A stretch of DNA of 64,000 nt. Origin: Iodobacter fluviatilis. Lineage in GTDB: Bacteria > Pseudomonadota > Gammaproteobacteria > Burkholderiales > Chitinibacteraceae. The notes under the pieces were generated by a model. That model saw only the letters and a program-made list of their open reading frames with translations, was not told where the DNA came from and ran no database searches. The stretch lies in contig NZ_UGHR01000004.1 in NCBI RefSeq assembly GCF_900451195.1, forward strand, positions 558,001 to 622,000, read 5' to 3'. Below, one piece after another: positions 44,698 through 55,600 of this stretch (the stretch's first letter is position 1; every line of letters begins with the position of its first letter). Made by a program: the position numbers and the translations under genes.

Positions 44698-47600
44698 CGT
44701 CTTCTCCGGCAACGCGTATGGTCTCTTTGGGGGGCTCAAGTTCTTCTGGTTTTTTTGCTTCAAAGGGTAATTGCCCGGTGCCAATAATTTGGAAATGGCT
44801 TTGCTGATCTTGGTTTTGCAAAACAATAATTTTAACAATTTGCTCAACTTGCTCAGGGCTTGCCGTTAAGGGCAGATTATTCAGTAAAGGCGAATCCAGA
44901 TTCTTGCCAATTTTATTAACAACGCCCGTGGTTTGAATTTGATCGGGGCTGATATTATTGCTGATGGTTCTGGCGCTGCCATAGCTGATGGCACCCCCGC
45001 TGGCCGAAATCGCTTTCACACCTTTGGCGACCTGAATGACCGCCGCATCGACAGAAATTTCACCGGTTGTCCCTTTTACTCCCCGCTGCGCGCCTGCCCG
45101 TGCACCATTATTGCTGCCCGAATTTAATTGGGCCTGTGTGGCACCTGCAATTAAGTTGGCATTTTGAATAAATGTATCATTTGCATTTACTTTGATGTCG
45201 CCTGCGGCAATCAGATCTGTATTTTGAATAATATTGTCATTATTCGCACCCGTATCCCTGCTGGTGAGTTTGATTGTGCCTGTTGATTTAAATGATCCGC
45301 TGTTAATTCTTAAATCGCCTTTACTCAGCAAAGAGGTATCATCAGCAGAGAAGGGCGAAATAACGCTGAGCGTGCCTTGGTTATCAATTAACACAGCAGC
45401 CTTGCTATTGATTGTCTGAACTGTAAGATCCGTATTGTTAAGCAATGAAATATCGCCACTGCTACTGGCTGAAAATTGGGAGATACTATGATTTCCCTTG
45501 TCTAAAGAAATTTGATTTAGCCCAACAGTTTGAAGAGAATTTGTTTTTATTTTTGCCTGACTACTGTCAATAATCGAGTTCGCTTTCAGAATAACAGTGC
45601 CGCCTTGCAGCTGATCGTTTAATTTTAATGTATCTGCTGAATTAATATTTACGCTACCACCGCTAATAACACCAGCCAGCTCAATTGATTTGCTGTTGTT
45701 AAAGTTAATGTCACCCTTGCTTGTCAGCCCGGCAGTATCAACAGTATTATTGTTTTGTAAATTAATGCCCAGCTCTGCATCGGCAACAAATGCGGTGGCC
45801 GCTAACACTGCATCATTGGCCTCAGTCAGCCTGCCGTTTAATATTTTAAATTGCAGTTGTTTTCCAGTTAAGCTTCCTTTTATATTTAAATCTCCAGTGT
45901 TATTTATTTTTATACCGCCATTACTACTACTTCCTTCTAAAGCCAGTGCCTTATTATTAACCAAGCTGATGTTGCCACTATCGCTGATTAATCTTGCCTG
46001 ATCTAAAACATTCTCTTTTTCAAGCGTAATATCGCCGCTGGCCTTTGCATCAAGCGTTTTACTGCTGATTGCGTCTGAACTTGTCAGGCTGCCTTTTACG
46101 CTGATACGTAAATTAGCATTGCTGCTTGTTTTACCTAAAGTCAGAGCTTTGGCATTATTAATTGAAACATCACCTTCTGCACTGCTTAAACTGGCTTGAT
46201 TAATTGTGTTTTCATTATCCAGCTTAATTCCTTTTCCGGCTGTGGCACTTAAGGTATCTGTGCTGAGTGTGCCACTTGCAAGGCTGATGATTGTTCCGCT
46301 ATTTGCTTTCAGGTTTATATTTTTCGCAACGATCGTATCATTTATACCCAGATTGCCATCTGTACTGATCTGCAGCTGGCCTGCTGTATTAATAGCGCCT
46401 AAAGCAAGTGTTTTGGTATTGGCAAAAACAATATCGCCACTGCTGGTGGGGGAAAATAGATCAACGGTATTGGCTTCCCCAAGATTGATGCTGGCAGATT
46501 GCGCATTAAGGCTTTTTGCATTAATGGTTCCTCCCGCCGTCTGGCGAATATCACCTGTACTATTTAAAGTTAGACTTCCATCCCCAATCGAAAAACCACT
46601 AATCAGAACATCACCCGTTTTATTGCCTTTAGCATCACCAATAATAATATTGGCAGATTTAATGCGGCTTAAATCGCTGTTGTTTAAAACAAACCCGGTA
46701 TTTGATTGACTATTTCCACCTAAAAATACTTTGACATTATTATTGCTTAGCGGGGTGTAAAATAATTCACTGCCTTCTATCTGTGCCTGCGATCCCATTG
46801 CCAGCTTGTCGGTAACAAAATTGATGCTTTTACTGCTAATTTTATTGTTGATCATTATCCCGCCAGCTGCTTGTAATTTAGCTAGCTCAGTGTTGCTTAA
46901 TACACCATCGACTGCTATTTTCCCATCGCTGTTTATTTGCATGTTTTTTGTACTGAAATCTTGCAGCGAAAGATCTGTTTTATTTTTTAATGAAAAAACA
47001 CCTGCCGCCGAAGCAGATATTTTATTTATATTATGAGTGGCGTTATTTAAAATAATGTCGCCCGCTGATTTTATAATGGCATCGCCCATAAGCTGGGCCT
47101 TGTTATTGTCACTGACAGAGCTGCCACTGATATCTGATTTATTAGTGTTGAGTGTTCCACCAATAAGCAGGGCATCACTGTTTTTTATTTTAAGCTGATT
47201 GGCAATTACATCACTTAAAAATAAAGCGCTATTGTTATTTAGCGAGATATCCCCTGTCTGGCTGGTTAAAATGGTCTGGCTTATTTTGTTGCTGTTTTCA
47301 AGTTTTATACCACTATCAGCATTGATCGCTAATTGTTCTGTATTTATGGAACCGTTTGCAATTTCACTGACATTGCCACTTGCATTAAAGGCAACAGACT
47401 GAGCGGAAATTTGCTCATTGATTCCAATATTCCCTTTGGCACTAATTGCTAATAATCCTGAGGTTTTTATTGCGCCAAGGGCAAGCGTGGTGCTGTTTGA
47501 AAAGAAAATATCCCCATTGCTGACAGGTATAAACTGATCAACAGTATTTTCTTCAGTCAGCTTAATGCTTGCCGCCTGAACATTCAGTGTTTTGCTGATC

Positions 47601-50600
47601 AGTTTGCCACCACTGCTCTGGCTGAGAGCCCCGCTACTATTAATAAATAAATCAGCACTTCCAGTGTTAAACCCTTTAATTTGAGTGTCGCCTACTTTAC
47701 TTCCCTTGGCATCGCCAATGATGATTTTGCTGGCTTTTATTCTGTCAAAATCACTTTGTAACAGTTCAACACCTGTATTGGATTTAGTATTACCACCTAG
47801 ACTTACTTTGATGGTATCCGCTGTCATTGGCGTATAAATAAAATCAGTAGTCTCTATTTTTCCTTGCGAGCCCATATTAAACTGATCAGTTTTTAAGTTT
47901 ATATTTTTGCCTGTAACCGTGTTATTAATACTAATTCCTGTGCTTGATTGCAGCTGGCCGATATCAGCGCTGCTAAAGCTGCCATCTGTGCTTAATTTGC
48001 CTTCATTGCTAATATTTACACCCTTAGCTTTTATTTCTAAAAGAGATAGCGTACCTTTGTTTTTTAATATTAAATCACCACTGCTTGATGCGGCCAGTGC
48101 GCTTAAAGTATGGGTGGAATTATTAAGAACAATGTCACCCGTGCTGCTGATTTTTGCACTACCGGTAAGCGTTGCTGTAGTGCTATCACTCATACTTTTT
48201 GCTGTTATATCAATTTGGCTGGCGCTTAAGTTTCCTTTTAGTACTAATCCTTCGCTATTAATTAATTTAAATTGTTCAGCTCTTGATTGTTCTAAAGATA
48301 ATATTTTGCTATTATTGAGTGAAACATTGCCTTTTGTTGTTTTGAGTGAAGCGCTGTCAATCGTATTGTTTTTTTCCAGAGTGATGCCTGTTGCTGCCGT
48401 AGCATTTAATTGATTACTGCTGATTGCTCCATTGCTTAGTTCACTGATGCTGCCTGCTGTTGCACTGATGGTACTTGTTTTGCTAAGGATCGATCCGCCT
48501 AAAACTATATCGTTTTTATTTGCGCTTAGTGTTGTAGTGTCTGCGTTAATTATGCCGTTTAATTCTAAGTTTCCTGCATTAATGGTGCTAGTGCTGCTGT
48601 TTATTTTTCCGCTTTGGCTAAATTTATTTGTGGCGTTGAATATAGCAGTGCTTACGTTTATTGTATTACTGGCATCAATATTATTATCGCTGCTGATGTT
48701 GCTGGTGTTTGCTGTTAAGGTGTCATTAAGTAAAATACTGCCTGCATTGCTGACTTTTACGTCACCAGAGCCTGTATTGATTACCCCAAGTGTGAGGGCC
48801 TGATTATTATTTAAATTAAGGCTGCTGCCACTTATGGCGGCCTTACTGATTTGATTTGTTTTATCAAGTGCAACCGCGCCCGTTGCTGTGATATTTAGAT
48901 TGGCTGCTGTAACGCTGCCACTGCTGCCCTCGCTTAAGTTTGCCGCTTTCAAATTGATTGTGCTGGCATTTGTTGCCGATAATTCCCCGTTGATAAGTAA
49001 ATCACCTGTAATATTTAAATCAATGTTTCCGTTTCCCTTCAGGCTGTTTACTGTGAGTGCTTTACCGTTTTTAATTGAAATGTCGCCAGAATTATTACTG
49101 GCGGTAAGCGTGTCTGTTTTATTATCCTGCGCCAAGCTGATTGCATTTGCTGATGTGGCTGTTATTTTGTTTGCAGTAATAAAGCCACCACTTTGGCTGA
49201 TGCTGCCCCCTGTGGTATTCATGGTTAAATTTTTGGCTGAAATATTTTTATTGATAACGATATTACCGCTGGAGCTTGCATTGATGTCGTTGCTGCTGAC
49301 TAATCCATCTGTATATCCGACAAAGCCAAGATTAAGTATGCCGGAGTAATCAATATTAATATCGCTGCTTGCATTCAATGAAATACCATCGTTGAATACA
49401 TTCCCCGTATTATTCAGGGTGATGCTGGATCCTTTTGCCATTAATCCCTTGGCTTTTATGCGGCCACTTTGATTAATGCTGCTCATTGAATATATTTCTA
49501 ATACTGTGTTCGGGCTGGATGTGAGTAAATCTAGGCTTGCTATATCAACGGCTCCCATCTGATATGAGGTACTGCCTATTTTGATGGTATTGGCTGTGAT
49601 ATTTTGAAATTCATTTTGGGTGATGCCAAATCCGCTGCGGCTAGTGCCGCCTATTTGCAATGATGTGCCCGATGTGGTGGGAAGCAAAGTGACTGTGCCT
49701 CCACTAGCGGCTAGGCTGCCATAGACGGTTACTTCTGTGTTATCAGTTAGATTAATATGATCTGCTTGCAGGGTTATATTTCCCGCCGTTATTTTTTTAT
49801 CACCACTTAAGCTGGATGTTGGAATGGTGATTGATTTATTGGCTGCCGTGGTGATAATCCTAGTATTTGCAGTGCCGGCATTTACTTCTATACCTGAAAA
49901 AGTAACTGATCCGGAGTTCTCAATTGATATTGCACCATTATTTGTACTTACGCCTTTTAAGTCCGAGATATTACTTGTGCTGTCGCCTCCGCTGCGGCCG
50001 GTACTGCTGTCTGTAATAAGCGTTAAATCACTATTGTTTTTAAATGTAATACTTGCTCCGTTTGAGGCGGTTTTTGCGGTTAGCCTTGCAATATTATTAT
50101 TGCTATTATCTAAATTGATATTGCCGCTGCTTGTGTATAGTGAAAGTGACGGAAAATTAGCATTAGTTGAAAGGGTGATCGCTGCTGATTGGCTGATATT
50201 GCCATTGTTTTCAATCCAGCTTTGGTTGCCCATTTTGCTGCTGCTGGTCAGTTCTGGGTGGGCCACTATTTCTAATGGTTTATCATTTTTTAAATAGACC
50301 GGGCCTTCACTTTTGCTGCTGAATTGATCAATCCGATTCGCTACTTTTCCTAAATCAATAATATATGTTGAGCCGCTAGGGGCAGGGCTTAGAGTGGAAA
50401 CACTTAAATGGCTGGCTGTGATGTAATTGGTGCCAGAATGGGATGAAGACTGACTAATCCCTTCTTTGCCATAGAGACTTAAATTTTTGCCAGTACGATC
50501 AATGGCTAGCTTGATTGAAACCGTATCATCTGTTTTAAATTCAAGGTTGCTGGTGCTCAGCTTAGCAAGTGCTGCGGCATTGAGCCGCATTTTGCTGGTA

Positions 50601-52357
50601 TCTGTTCCATCATCAAACTCTATTTCACCCAATGCTTTAATTGATATTTTTTTATTGCTGCCACTGGTAATGTTGCCATTTAAAGTAAGGCTTAATGCCT
50701 CAAGACTTATATTGCCATTTGTAGTAATAGCACCCACTTCAATTGCATTTTGTGCAGTTTTTAAAATAATATCGCCTAATCCATTATTTGTTATGGCGTT
50801 ATAGATTGCAGGCTCTGAGGCAACGGTTGTAGTAATACCGTTGCTTTCCGGATAAGCATTACTTGCATCCAGCGTTAATGAACGGCTTGAATTGTAGGTG
50901 TATGAATTGGCAAGAGATATCGTACCGCTTGATTTTACCGTTACATTATTATTAACGAGTGCATTATCAATATCACCGGTTAAAACATAGCTGCTGTTTT
51001 GCTCTGTACTATTGTCAAACACACCCAGCGCATCACTATTGGTCACAGGCGTGCCGGTTGTGGCGATGGTGATATTGTTGGGGTCCAGCAAGAGTGTTCC
51101 GGCTTTTCCTTTAGGCGCGGAGGTATCTGCTTTGGCTTTGAAATCTAAATAATCTTTTCCTGAGGTTTCAATCAGCCCGCCATCCCCGCCCAAAGCACCG
51201 CCTCTGGCGCTGATCTGGCCGTTAACCCGGGTTGTTTTGTCTGCCCAAACGATAACTTTACCGCCATCCCCCTCTGCAAGGGCATCGGCACGTAATGTGC
51301 TGTCTGCGCTGGTGTAGCTGGCTTCTGAGTTGGGGATAAGATTATTTTTACCCTGGTAATCTCCGCCCACTAAAATACTGCCGCCTGCCTGTTGCCCGCT
51401 GGCGTCCACTTCTGCATGATCAAACAAACCAACATGCTTGCCCAGCAGCTGCACCTCTCCGCCCTTCAGCCCTGTTGCGTTGATCTGGCCGCTGGCAAGC
51501 AGGGTTCCTGCTGGCCCGGCGTCGAGTGTAATTTGTCCGGCCACTGCGCCACTGGCATCGATGCGGCTGCCTGAGCTGGTTTCTATTTTATCGCTGGCGC
51601 GAAGTAAAACCCTGCCGCCCACTTGTTCGGCGCGTACAGCACGGATATCTCCGCTGTGTTTTAAGGTGCCCGCAAACAGGCCAACGGCATCGCCCTTGAT
51701 CTGCCCCAAGTTAATTACACTATCGCTTGGGGCTTGTAAGGTAAAGCGCATGCCTTCCAAGCTAAGGCTAACGATCTCGACTGATTTACCAGCGGCCAGT
51801 ACCACATTACCGTTACTGGCTTCGATGAGGCCGCTGTTTTTTATATCGGGCGAGATCAGGAAAACATCGCCATTCTGGCTGCGTATCATGCCTTCTACTG
51901 CTATTTTTCCGCCACTGCCATCAAAGCGGTAACGCCCATTGATAAAGTCATCATTTTTAATATCAAGTGTGGATGCAACAAATCCGGCGGTATCAATTCT
52001 GGCGTCTTTTCCAACGAGCAGGCCGTTTTTATTAATCAGAAATACACGGCCATTCGAGCTGAGCTGGCCCAGGATTTGTGATGGATCGATGCCGCTAACG
52101 CGATTCAGCACGATGCTTTTGGCAGATTCCTGCTGGAAACGGGTGGCCTCGTCTTTGGCAATATTAAATTTTTGCCACTCGATAATGGCGTTGGGCGTGC
52201 TCTTGATCGTGAGCATTTTGCCCACCTGCTGAATATCTGCTGAGCCATGAATGATTTTTGCATGCTCAGGATTAGCGAAGGCCGGTGCACCCATCAGCAG
52301 CGGTAAGGCGCTTGCAATTGCGAGCACTAAGGGGCGTAAAGGAAATTGCGGCTTCAT
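44681..52357 (-). CDS. Giant filamentous haemagglutinin-like adhesin (TpsA)
   Basis: A protein of 2558 residues from the ATG at 52357, which has an excellent GGAGG site 5 bases upstream; an ATG at 52429 would add 24 residues ahead of the signal peptide. Signal peptide 1-28 (GAPAFA) is followed by the secretion domain with VSGIDPSQILGQL and the motif NKNG (109-112) in place of NPNG. The rest is a repetitive beta-helix with MBG-like units rich in N, S, T, G and I. A block of about 359 residues is duplicated in tandem and partly present a third time. The only cysteine is the penultimate residue (DDANCP). No toxin domain is seen at the end. It should act as a surface adhesin. Confidence 0.93.
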   Translation of the reverse strand: MKPQFPLRPLVLAIASALPLLMGAPAFANPEHAKIIHGSADIQQVGKMLTIKSTPNAIIEWQKFNIAKDEATRFQQESAKSIVLNRVSGIDPSQILGQLSSNGRVFLINKNGLLVGKDARIDTAGFVASTLDIKNDDFINGRYRFDGSGGKIAVEGMIRSQNGDVFLISPDIKNSGLIEASNGNVVLAAGKSVEIVSLSLEGMRFTLQAPSDSVINLGQIKGDAVGLFAGTLKHSGDIRAVRAEQVGGRVLLRASDKIETSSGSRIDASGAVAGQITLDAGPAGTLLASGQINATGLKGGEVQLLGKHVGLFDHAEVDASGQQAGGSILVGGDYQGKNNLIPNSEASYTSADSTLRADALAEGDGGKVIVWADKTTRVNGQISARGGALGGDGGLIETSGKDYLDFKAKADTSAPKGKAGTLLLDPNNITIATTGTPVTNSDALGVFDNSTEQNSSYVLTGDIDNALVNNNVTVKSSGTISLANSYTYNSSRSLTLDASNAYPESNGITTTVASEPAIYNAITNNGLGDIILKTAQNAIEVGAITTNGNISLEALSLTLNGNITSGSNKKISIKALGEIEFDDGTDTSKMRLNAAALAKLSTSNLEFKTDDTVSIKLAIDRTGKNLSLYGKEGISQSSSHSGTNYITASHLSVSTLSPAPSGSTYIIDLGKVANRIDQFSSKSEGPVYLKNDKPLEIVAHPELTSSSKMGNQSWIENNGNISQSAAITLSTNANFPSLSLYTSSGNINLDNSNNNIARLTAKTASNGASITFKNNSDLTLITDSSTGRSGGDSTSNISDLKGVSTNNGAISIENSGSVTFSGIEVNAGTANTRIITTAANKSITIPTSSLSGDKKITAGNITLQADHINLTDNTEVTVYGSLAASGGTVTLLPTTSGTSLQIGGTSRSGFGITQNEFQNITANTIKIGSTSYQMGAVDIASLDLLTSSPNTVLEIYSMSSINQSGRIKAKGLMAKGSSITLNNTGNVFNDGISLNASSDINIDYSGILNLGFVGYTDGLVSSNDINASSSGNIVINKNISAKNLTMNTTGGSISQSGGFITANKITATSANAISLAQDNKTDTLTASNNSGDISIKNGKALTVNSLKGNGNIDLNITGDLLINGELSATNASTINLKAANLSEGSSGSVTAANLNITATGAVALDKTNQISKAAISGSSLNLNNNQALTLGVINTGSGDVKVSNAGSILLNDTLTANTSNISSDNNIDASNTINVSTAIFNATNKFSQSGKINSSTSTINAGNLELNGIINADTTTLSANKNDIVLGGSILSKTSTISATAGSISELSNGAISSNQLNATAATGITLEKNNTIDSASLKTTKGNVSLNNSKILSLEQSRAEQFKLINSEGLVLKGNLSASQIDITAKSMSDSTTATLTGSAKISSTGDIVLNNSTHTLSALAASSSGDLILKNKGTLSLLEIKAKGVNISNEGKLSTDGSFSSADIGQLQSSTGISINNTVTGKNINLKTDQFNMGSQGKIETTDFIYTPMTADTIKVSLGGNTKSNTGVELLQSDFDRIKASKIIIGDAKGSKVGDTQIKGFNTGSADLFINSSGALSQSSGGKLISKTLNVQAASIKLTEENTVDQFIPVSNGDIFFSNSTTLALGAIKTSGLLAISAKGNIGINEQISAQSVAFNASGNVSEIANGSINTEQLAINADSGIKLENSNKISQTILTSQTGDISLNNNSALFLSDVIANQLKIKNSDALLIGGTLNTNKSDISGSSVSDNNKAQLMGDAIIKSAGDIILNNATHNINKISASAAGVFSLKNKTDLSLQDFSTKNMQINSDGKIAVDGVLSNTELAKLQAAGGIMINNKISSKSINFVTDKLAMGSQAQIEGSELFYTPLSNNNVKVFLGGNSQSNTGFVLNNSDLSRIKSANIIIGDAKGNKTGDVLISGFSIGDGSLTLNSTGDIRQTAGGTINAKSLNAQSASINLGEANTVDLFSPTSSGDIVFANTKTLALGAINTAGQLQISTDGNLGINDTIVAKNINLKANSGTIISLASGTLSTDTLSATAGKGIKLDNENTINQASLSSAEGDVSINNAKALTLGKTSSNANLRISVKGSLTSSDAISSKTLDAKASGDITLEKENVLDQARLISDSGNISLVNNKALALEGSSSNGGIKINNTGDLNIKGSLTGKQLQFKILNGRLTEANDAVLAATAFVADAELGINLQNNNTVDTAGLTSKGDINFNNSKSIELAGVISGGSVNINSADTLKLNDQLQGGTVILKANSIIDSSQAKIKTNSLQTVGLNQISLDKGNHSISQFSASSSGDISLLNNTDLTVQTINSKAAVLIDNQGTLSVISPFSADDTSLLSKGDLRINSGSFKSTGTIKLTSRDTGANNDNIIQNTDLIAAGDIKVNANDTFIQNANLIAGATQAQLNSGSNNGARAGAQRGVKGTTGEISVDAAVIQVAKGVKAISASGGAISYGSARTISNNISPDQIQTTGVVNKIGKNLDSPLLNNLPLTASPEQVEQIVKIIVLQNQDQQSHFQIIGTGQLPFEAKKPEELEPPKETIRVAGEDDANCP

Positions 52358-52658
52358 TTTAGCCTCCGCTGTCACGGGGAAATTTAATCGCTTAATTCTA
52401 GTTTGTGATATGCCTTTTACCAGTGGCATCTGATGAAGTTATAAACAGTATTACCGTTTTTCCTTTCTTTATACTTGTTATTCTCTTTTGTAATTTGTCA
52501 GTAACAATGGTAAGTAAAAACCCGTATTCTTTTAATCTGTGCATATAAGGGATTTCCTGCTTGAAAACATTGCTCCCTTTTGGGTTTGGCATATAGAATC
52601 AAGGCCATTTCGCCGCATATTTGATATAAAAACTTCTGCTTCCCCTAAGGGTTTTGTG
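52358..52658. other. Divergent promoter region between tpsA and gltB
   Basis: It holds promoters for both directions. The part 52437-52515 is AT-rich. A TAAGGG ribosome binding site for gltB is at 52645-52650. No operator is clear. Confidence 0.45.
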
Positions 52659-55600
52659 ATGGATCGACAAGGCTGGTTAAAGGGCACTTTGTATAGCCCG
52701 ACGTTCGAACAAGATAGTTGTGGCTTCGGCCTGATTGCTCAAATGGATGACAAGCCGTCGCATTGGCTGGTTTCTACTGCAATTAGCTCTCTTGCATGTC
52801 TAACACACCGTGGCGCTGTTGCCGCTGATGGAAAGTCAGGCGATGGCTGTGGTCTGCTGTTTCGAAAACCGGACAGTTTTTTGCGCGCCGTGGCCGCAGA
52901 AAACCAATTTACGGTGGCCGATGAATACGCTGTAGGGATTATTTTCTACAACGCGCAAGCATCATTAACAAAGCTCTTTGCCGCAATGGAGGAGCAGGGT
53001 TTATCAGTTGCTGGTGTACGCAGTGTGCCGGTGAATATCGAGGCCTGTGGCGAATATGCCTTACAAACACTGCCAACCATTGGCCAGCTGTTTGTGAACG
53101 CGCCAGCAGGGATGACAAGCCAGGTTTTTGAAAGAAAGCTCTATCAAGCACGACGTGTGGCAGAAAAAGCCTGTACTGACGATGCTGCTTTCTATATGCC
53201 AACCTTAAGCCCGCATGTGCTGTCTTATAAGGGCTTGGTTACACCGGATAATCTGCCAGAGTTCTATCTGGATTTGAAAGACCCGCGTTTTGAATCATCG
53301 CTTGCCGTTTATCATCAGCGCTTTTCGACCAATACTTGGCCGCAGTGGAAGCTGGCTCAGCCTTTCCGCTATCTGGCGCATAACGGCGAAATCAATACGC
53401 TGCACGGTAATCGTTTATGGGCCAAAGCCCGTGAGGCGATTATGGACAGCGAGCATCTGGATATGGACACGGTGCGTCCGATTGTTCAGACCAATGGCTC
53501 TGATTCCATGTCGATGGACAATATGCTCGAAGGCTTGCTGATGGGCGGCATGGATGTATTCCGTGCTTTCCGTATGCTGGTGCCACCTGCATGGCAAAAC
53601 GTCGATAGCAATGACCGCGACTTACGCGCGTTTTATGAATACAACTCCATGCATATGGAGCCGTGGGATGGTCCGGCCGGTATCGTGTGGACTAATGGCC
53701 GTTACGCAGGCTGTGCCCTCGATCGCAATGGCTTACGCCCAGCGCGCTATGTAATTACCAAAGATCGCCATCTGACCATTGCTTCCGAGATCGGCGTGTG
53801 GGGCTATAAGCCCGAAGATGTGGTGAAGAAAGGCCGCGTTAAACCGGGCCAGATTGTGGCTGTCGATTTAAGTAATGGTGAATTCTTAGACACTGAAACC
53901 ATTGATAACCGTCTGAAAACTGCCCAGCCTTACCGCGCTTGGGTAAAGAAACACGCCCAGCATTTAGAGCTGGCAGAAGACAACTCACCGCTAGAAGCGA
54001 TGAGTCGTGAAGAGCTGCTAACTTACCAAAAGCAATTTCAGCTGACTTTTGAAGAGCGCGATCAAATCTTGCGCGTACTCGCCGCAGACGGCCAAGAAGC
54101 CATCGGCTCGATGGGGGATGACACGCCAATGGCGGTGTTATCCGAGAAAGTGCGCTCACCATATGATTATTTGCGTCAACAATTTGCCCAGGTGACCAAC
54201 CCGCCGATCGATCCGATTCGCGAAGCGATCGTGATGTCGCTGAACACCTGTTTTGGGCCAGAGCGTAATCTGTTTAAAGAAACAGAATTTAACGCCAGCC
54301 GCCTGGAAGTTCGCTCGCCGGTCTTGTCGTCAGATAAGTTTGATGCCCTGACCACCATGACCGATCCGGATTACAAAGCGGCTTTCTTTGATATTACGTT
54401 TGACCCGGCTCAAACCACGCTCAAAGCGGCGATCGAAGCGCTACGTGCTGATGTACTTGCCAGCGTTCGCGATGAAAAAACCGTGGTGGTGGTATTAAGC
54501 GATAAAAATATTCAAAAAGGCCGCTTGCCGATTCCCGCGCTGTTTGCTGTGGGGGCGGTGCACCATGAACTGGTCAATTCAGGTCTGCGTTGTCTAAGTA
54601 ATATTATTGTTGAAACCGCAACCACGCGCGATCCGCATCACTTTGCCTGCCTGATTGGCTATGGGGCTACCGCAGTATTCCCGTATCTGGCTTACCAAAC
54701 CATTAAAGAGTTGGTAGAAATCGGCCAGATTGATTTGCCATTAGAGAAAGCCGCCAATAATTTCCGTAAGGGGATTAATAAAGGCCTGCTGAAGATTCTC
54801 TCCAAAATGGGCATTTCAACCGTTGCTTCCTATCGTGGCTCACAACTATTTGAAGCCGTTGGTGTGAATGAAGAAGTGGTTGAGCTGTGCTTAAACGGCA
54901 CGGTTTCACGGATTTCTGGCGCTAATTTTGCTGATTTCCAAGAAGATCAAGGCAAGCTGAATAAGCTGGCTTTCAACACCATGCGCCCGATTGCGCAGGG
55001 TGGCTTGTTGAAATATGTGTTTGGCGAGGAATACCACGCTTACAACCCTGATGTGGTGATGCAGCTACAAAAAGCCGTGCAAAACGGCGATTACAAGGAA
55101 TACCGCAAGTACGCCGATCTGGTGAACCAGCGCCCTGTTGCCATGTTGCGTGATCTGATGGGCTTGAAGCTGGATGTCGCGAAGGCGATTTCGATTGATG
55201 AAGTCGAATCCGTTGAATCGATTCTGAAGCGTTTTGATTCTGCAGGCATGAGCTTGGGCGCACTCAGCCCAGAAGCGCACGAAGCCTTGGCTGAGGGGAT
55301 GAACCGTCTTGGCGGCAGATCGAATTCGGGCGAGGGCGGTGAAGATCCGGCGCGTTATGGCACGGTGAAAATGTCCAAGATTAAGCAGGTGGCTTCTGGC
55401 CGCTTTGGCGTGACGCCGCATTATTTGGTCAATGCCGAAGTCTTGCAGATCAAGGTGGCCCAAGGTGCAAAACCGGGTGAAGGTGGCCAATTGCCTGGCG
55501 ATAAAGTCAGCCCGCTGATTGCCAAGCTGCGCTGCTCTAAGCCTGGGATTTCTTTGATTTCCCCGCCGCCACATCACGATATTTATTCGATTGAAGATTT

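Noticed and set aside
44681..52357. Regular repeats in the adhesin gene as a CRISPR array
   Set aside because: The repeats are in-frame coding units, diverged from one another and without constant spacer length.
44933..52433. Many plus-strand open frames of 60-168 codons opposite the adhesin gene (for example 46206-46709 and 48888-49349)
   Set aside because: They mirror the repetitive N/S/T-rich adhesin sequence, giving L/S-rich translations without ribosome binding sites.
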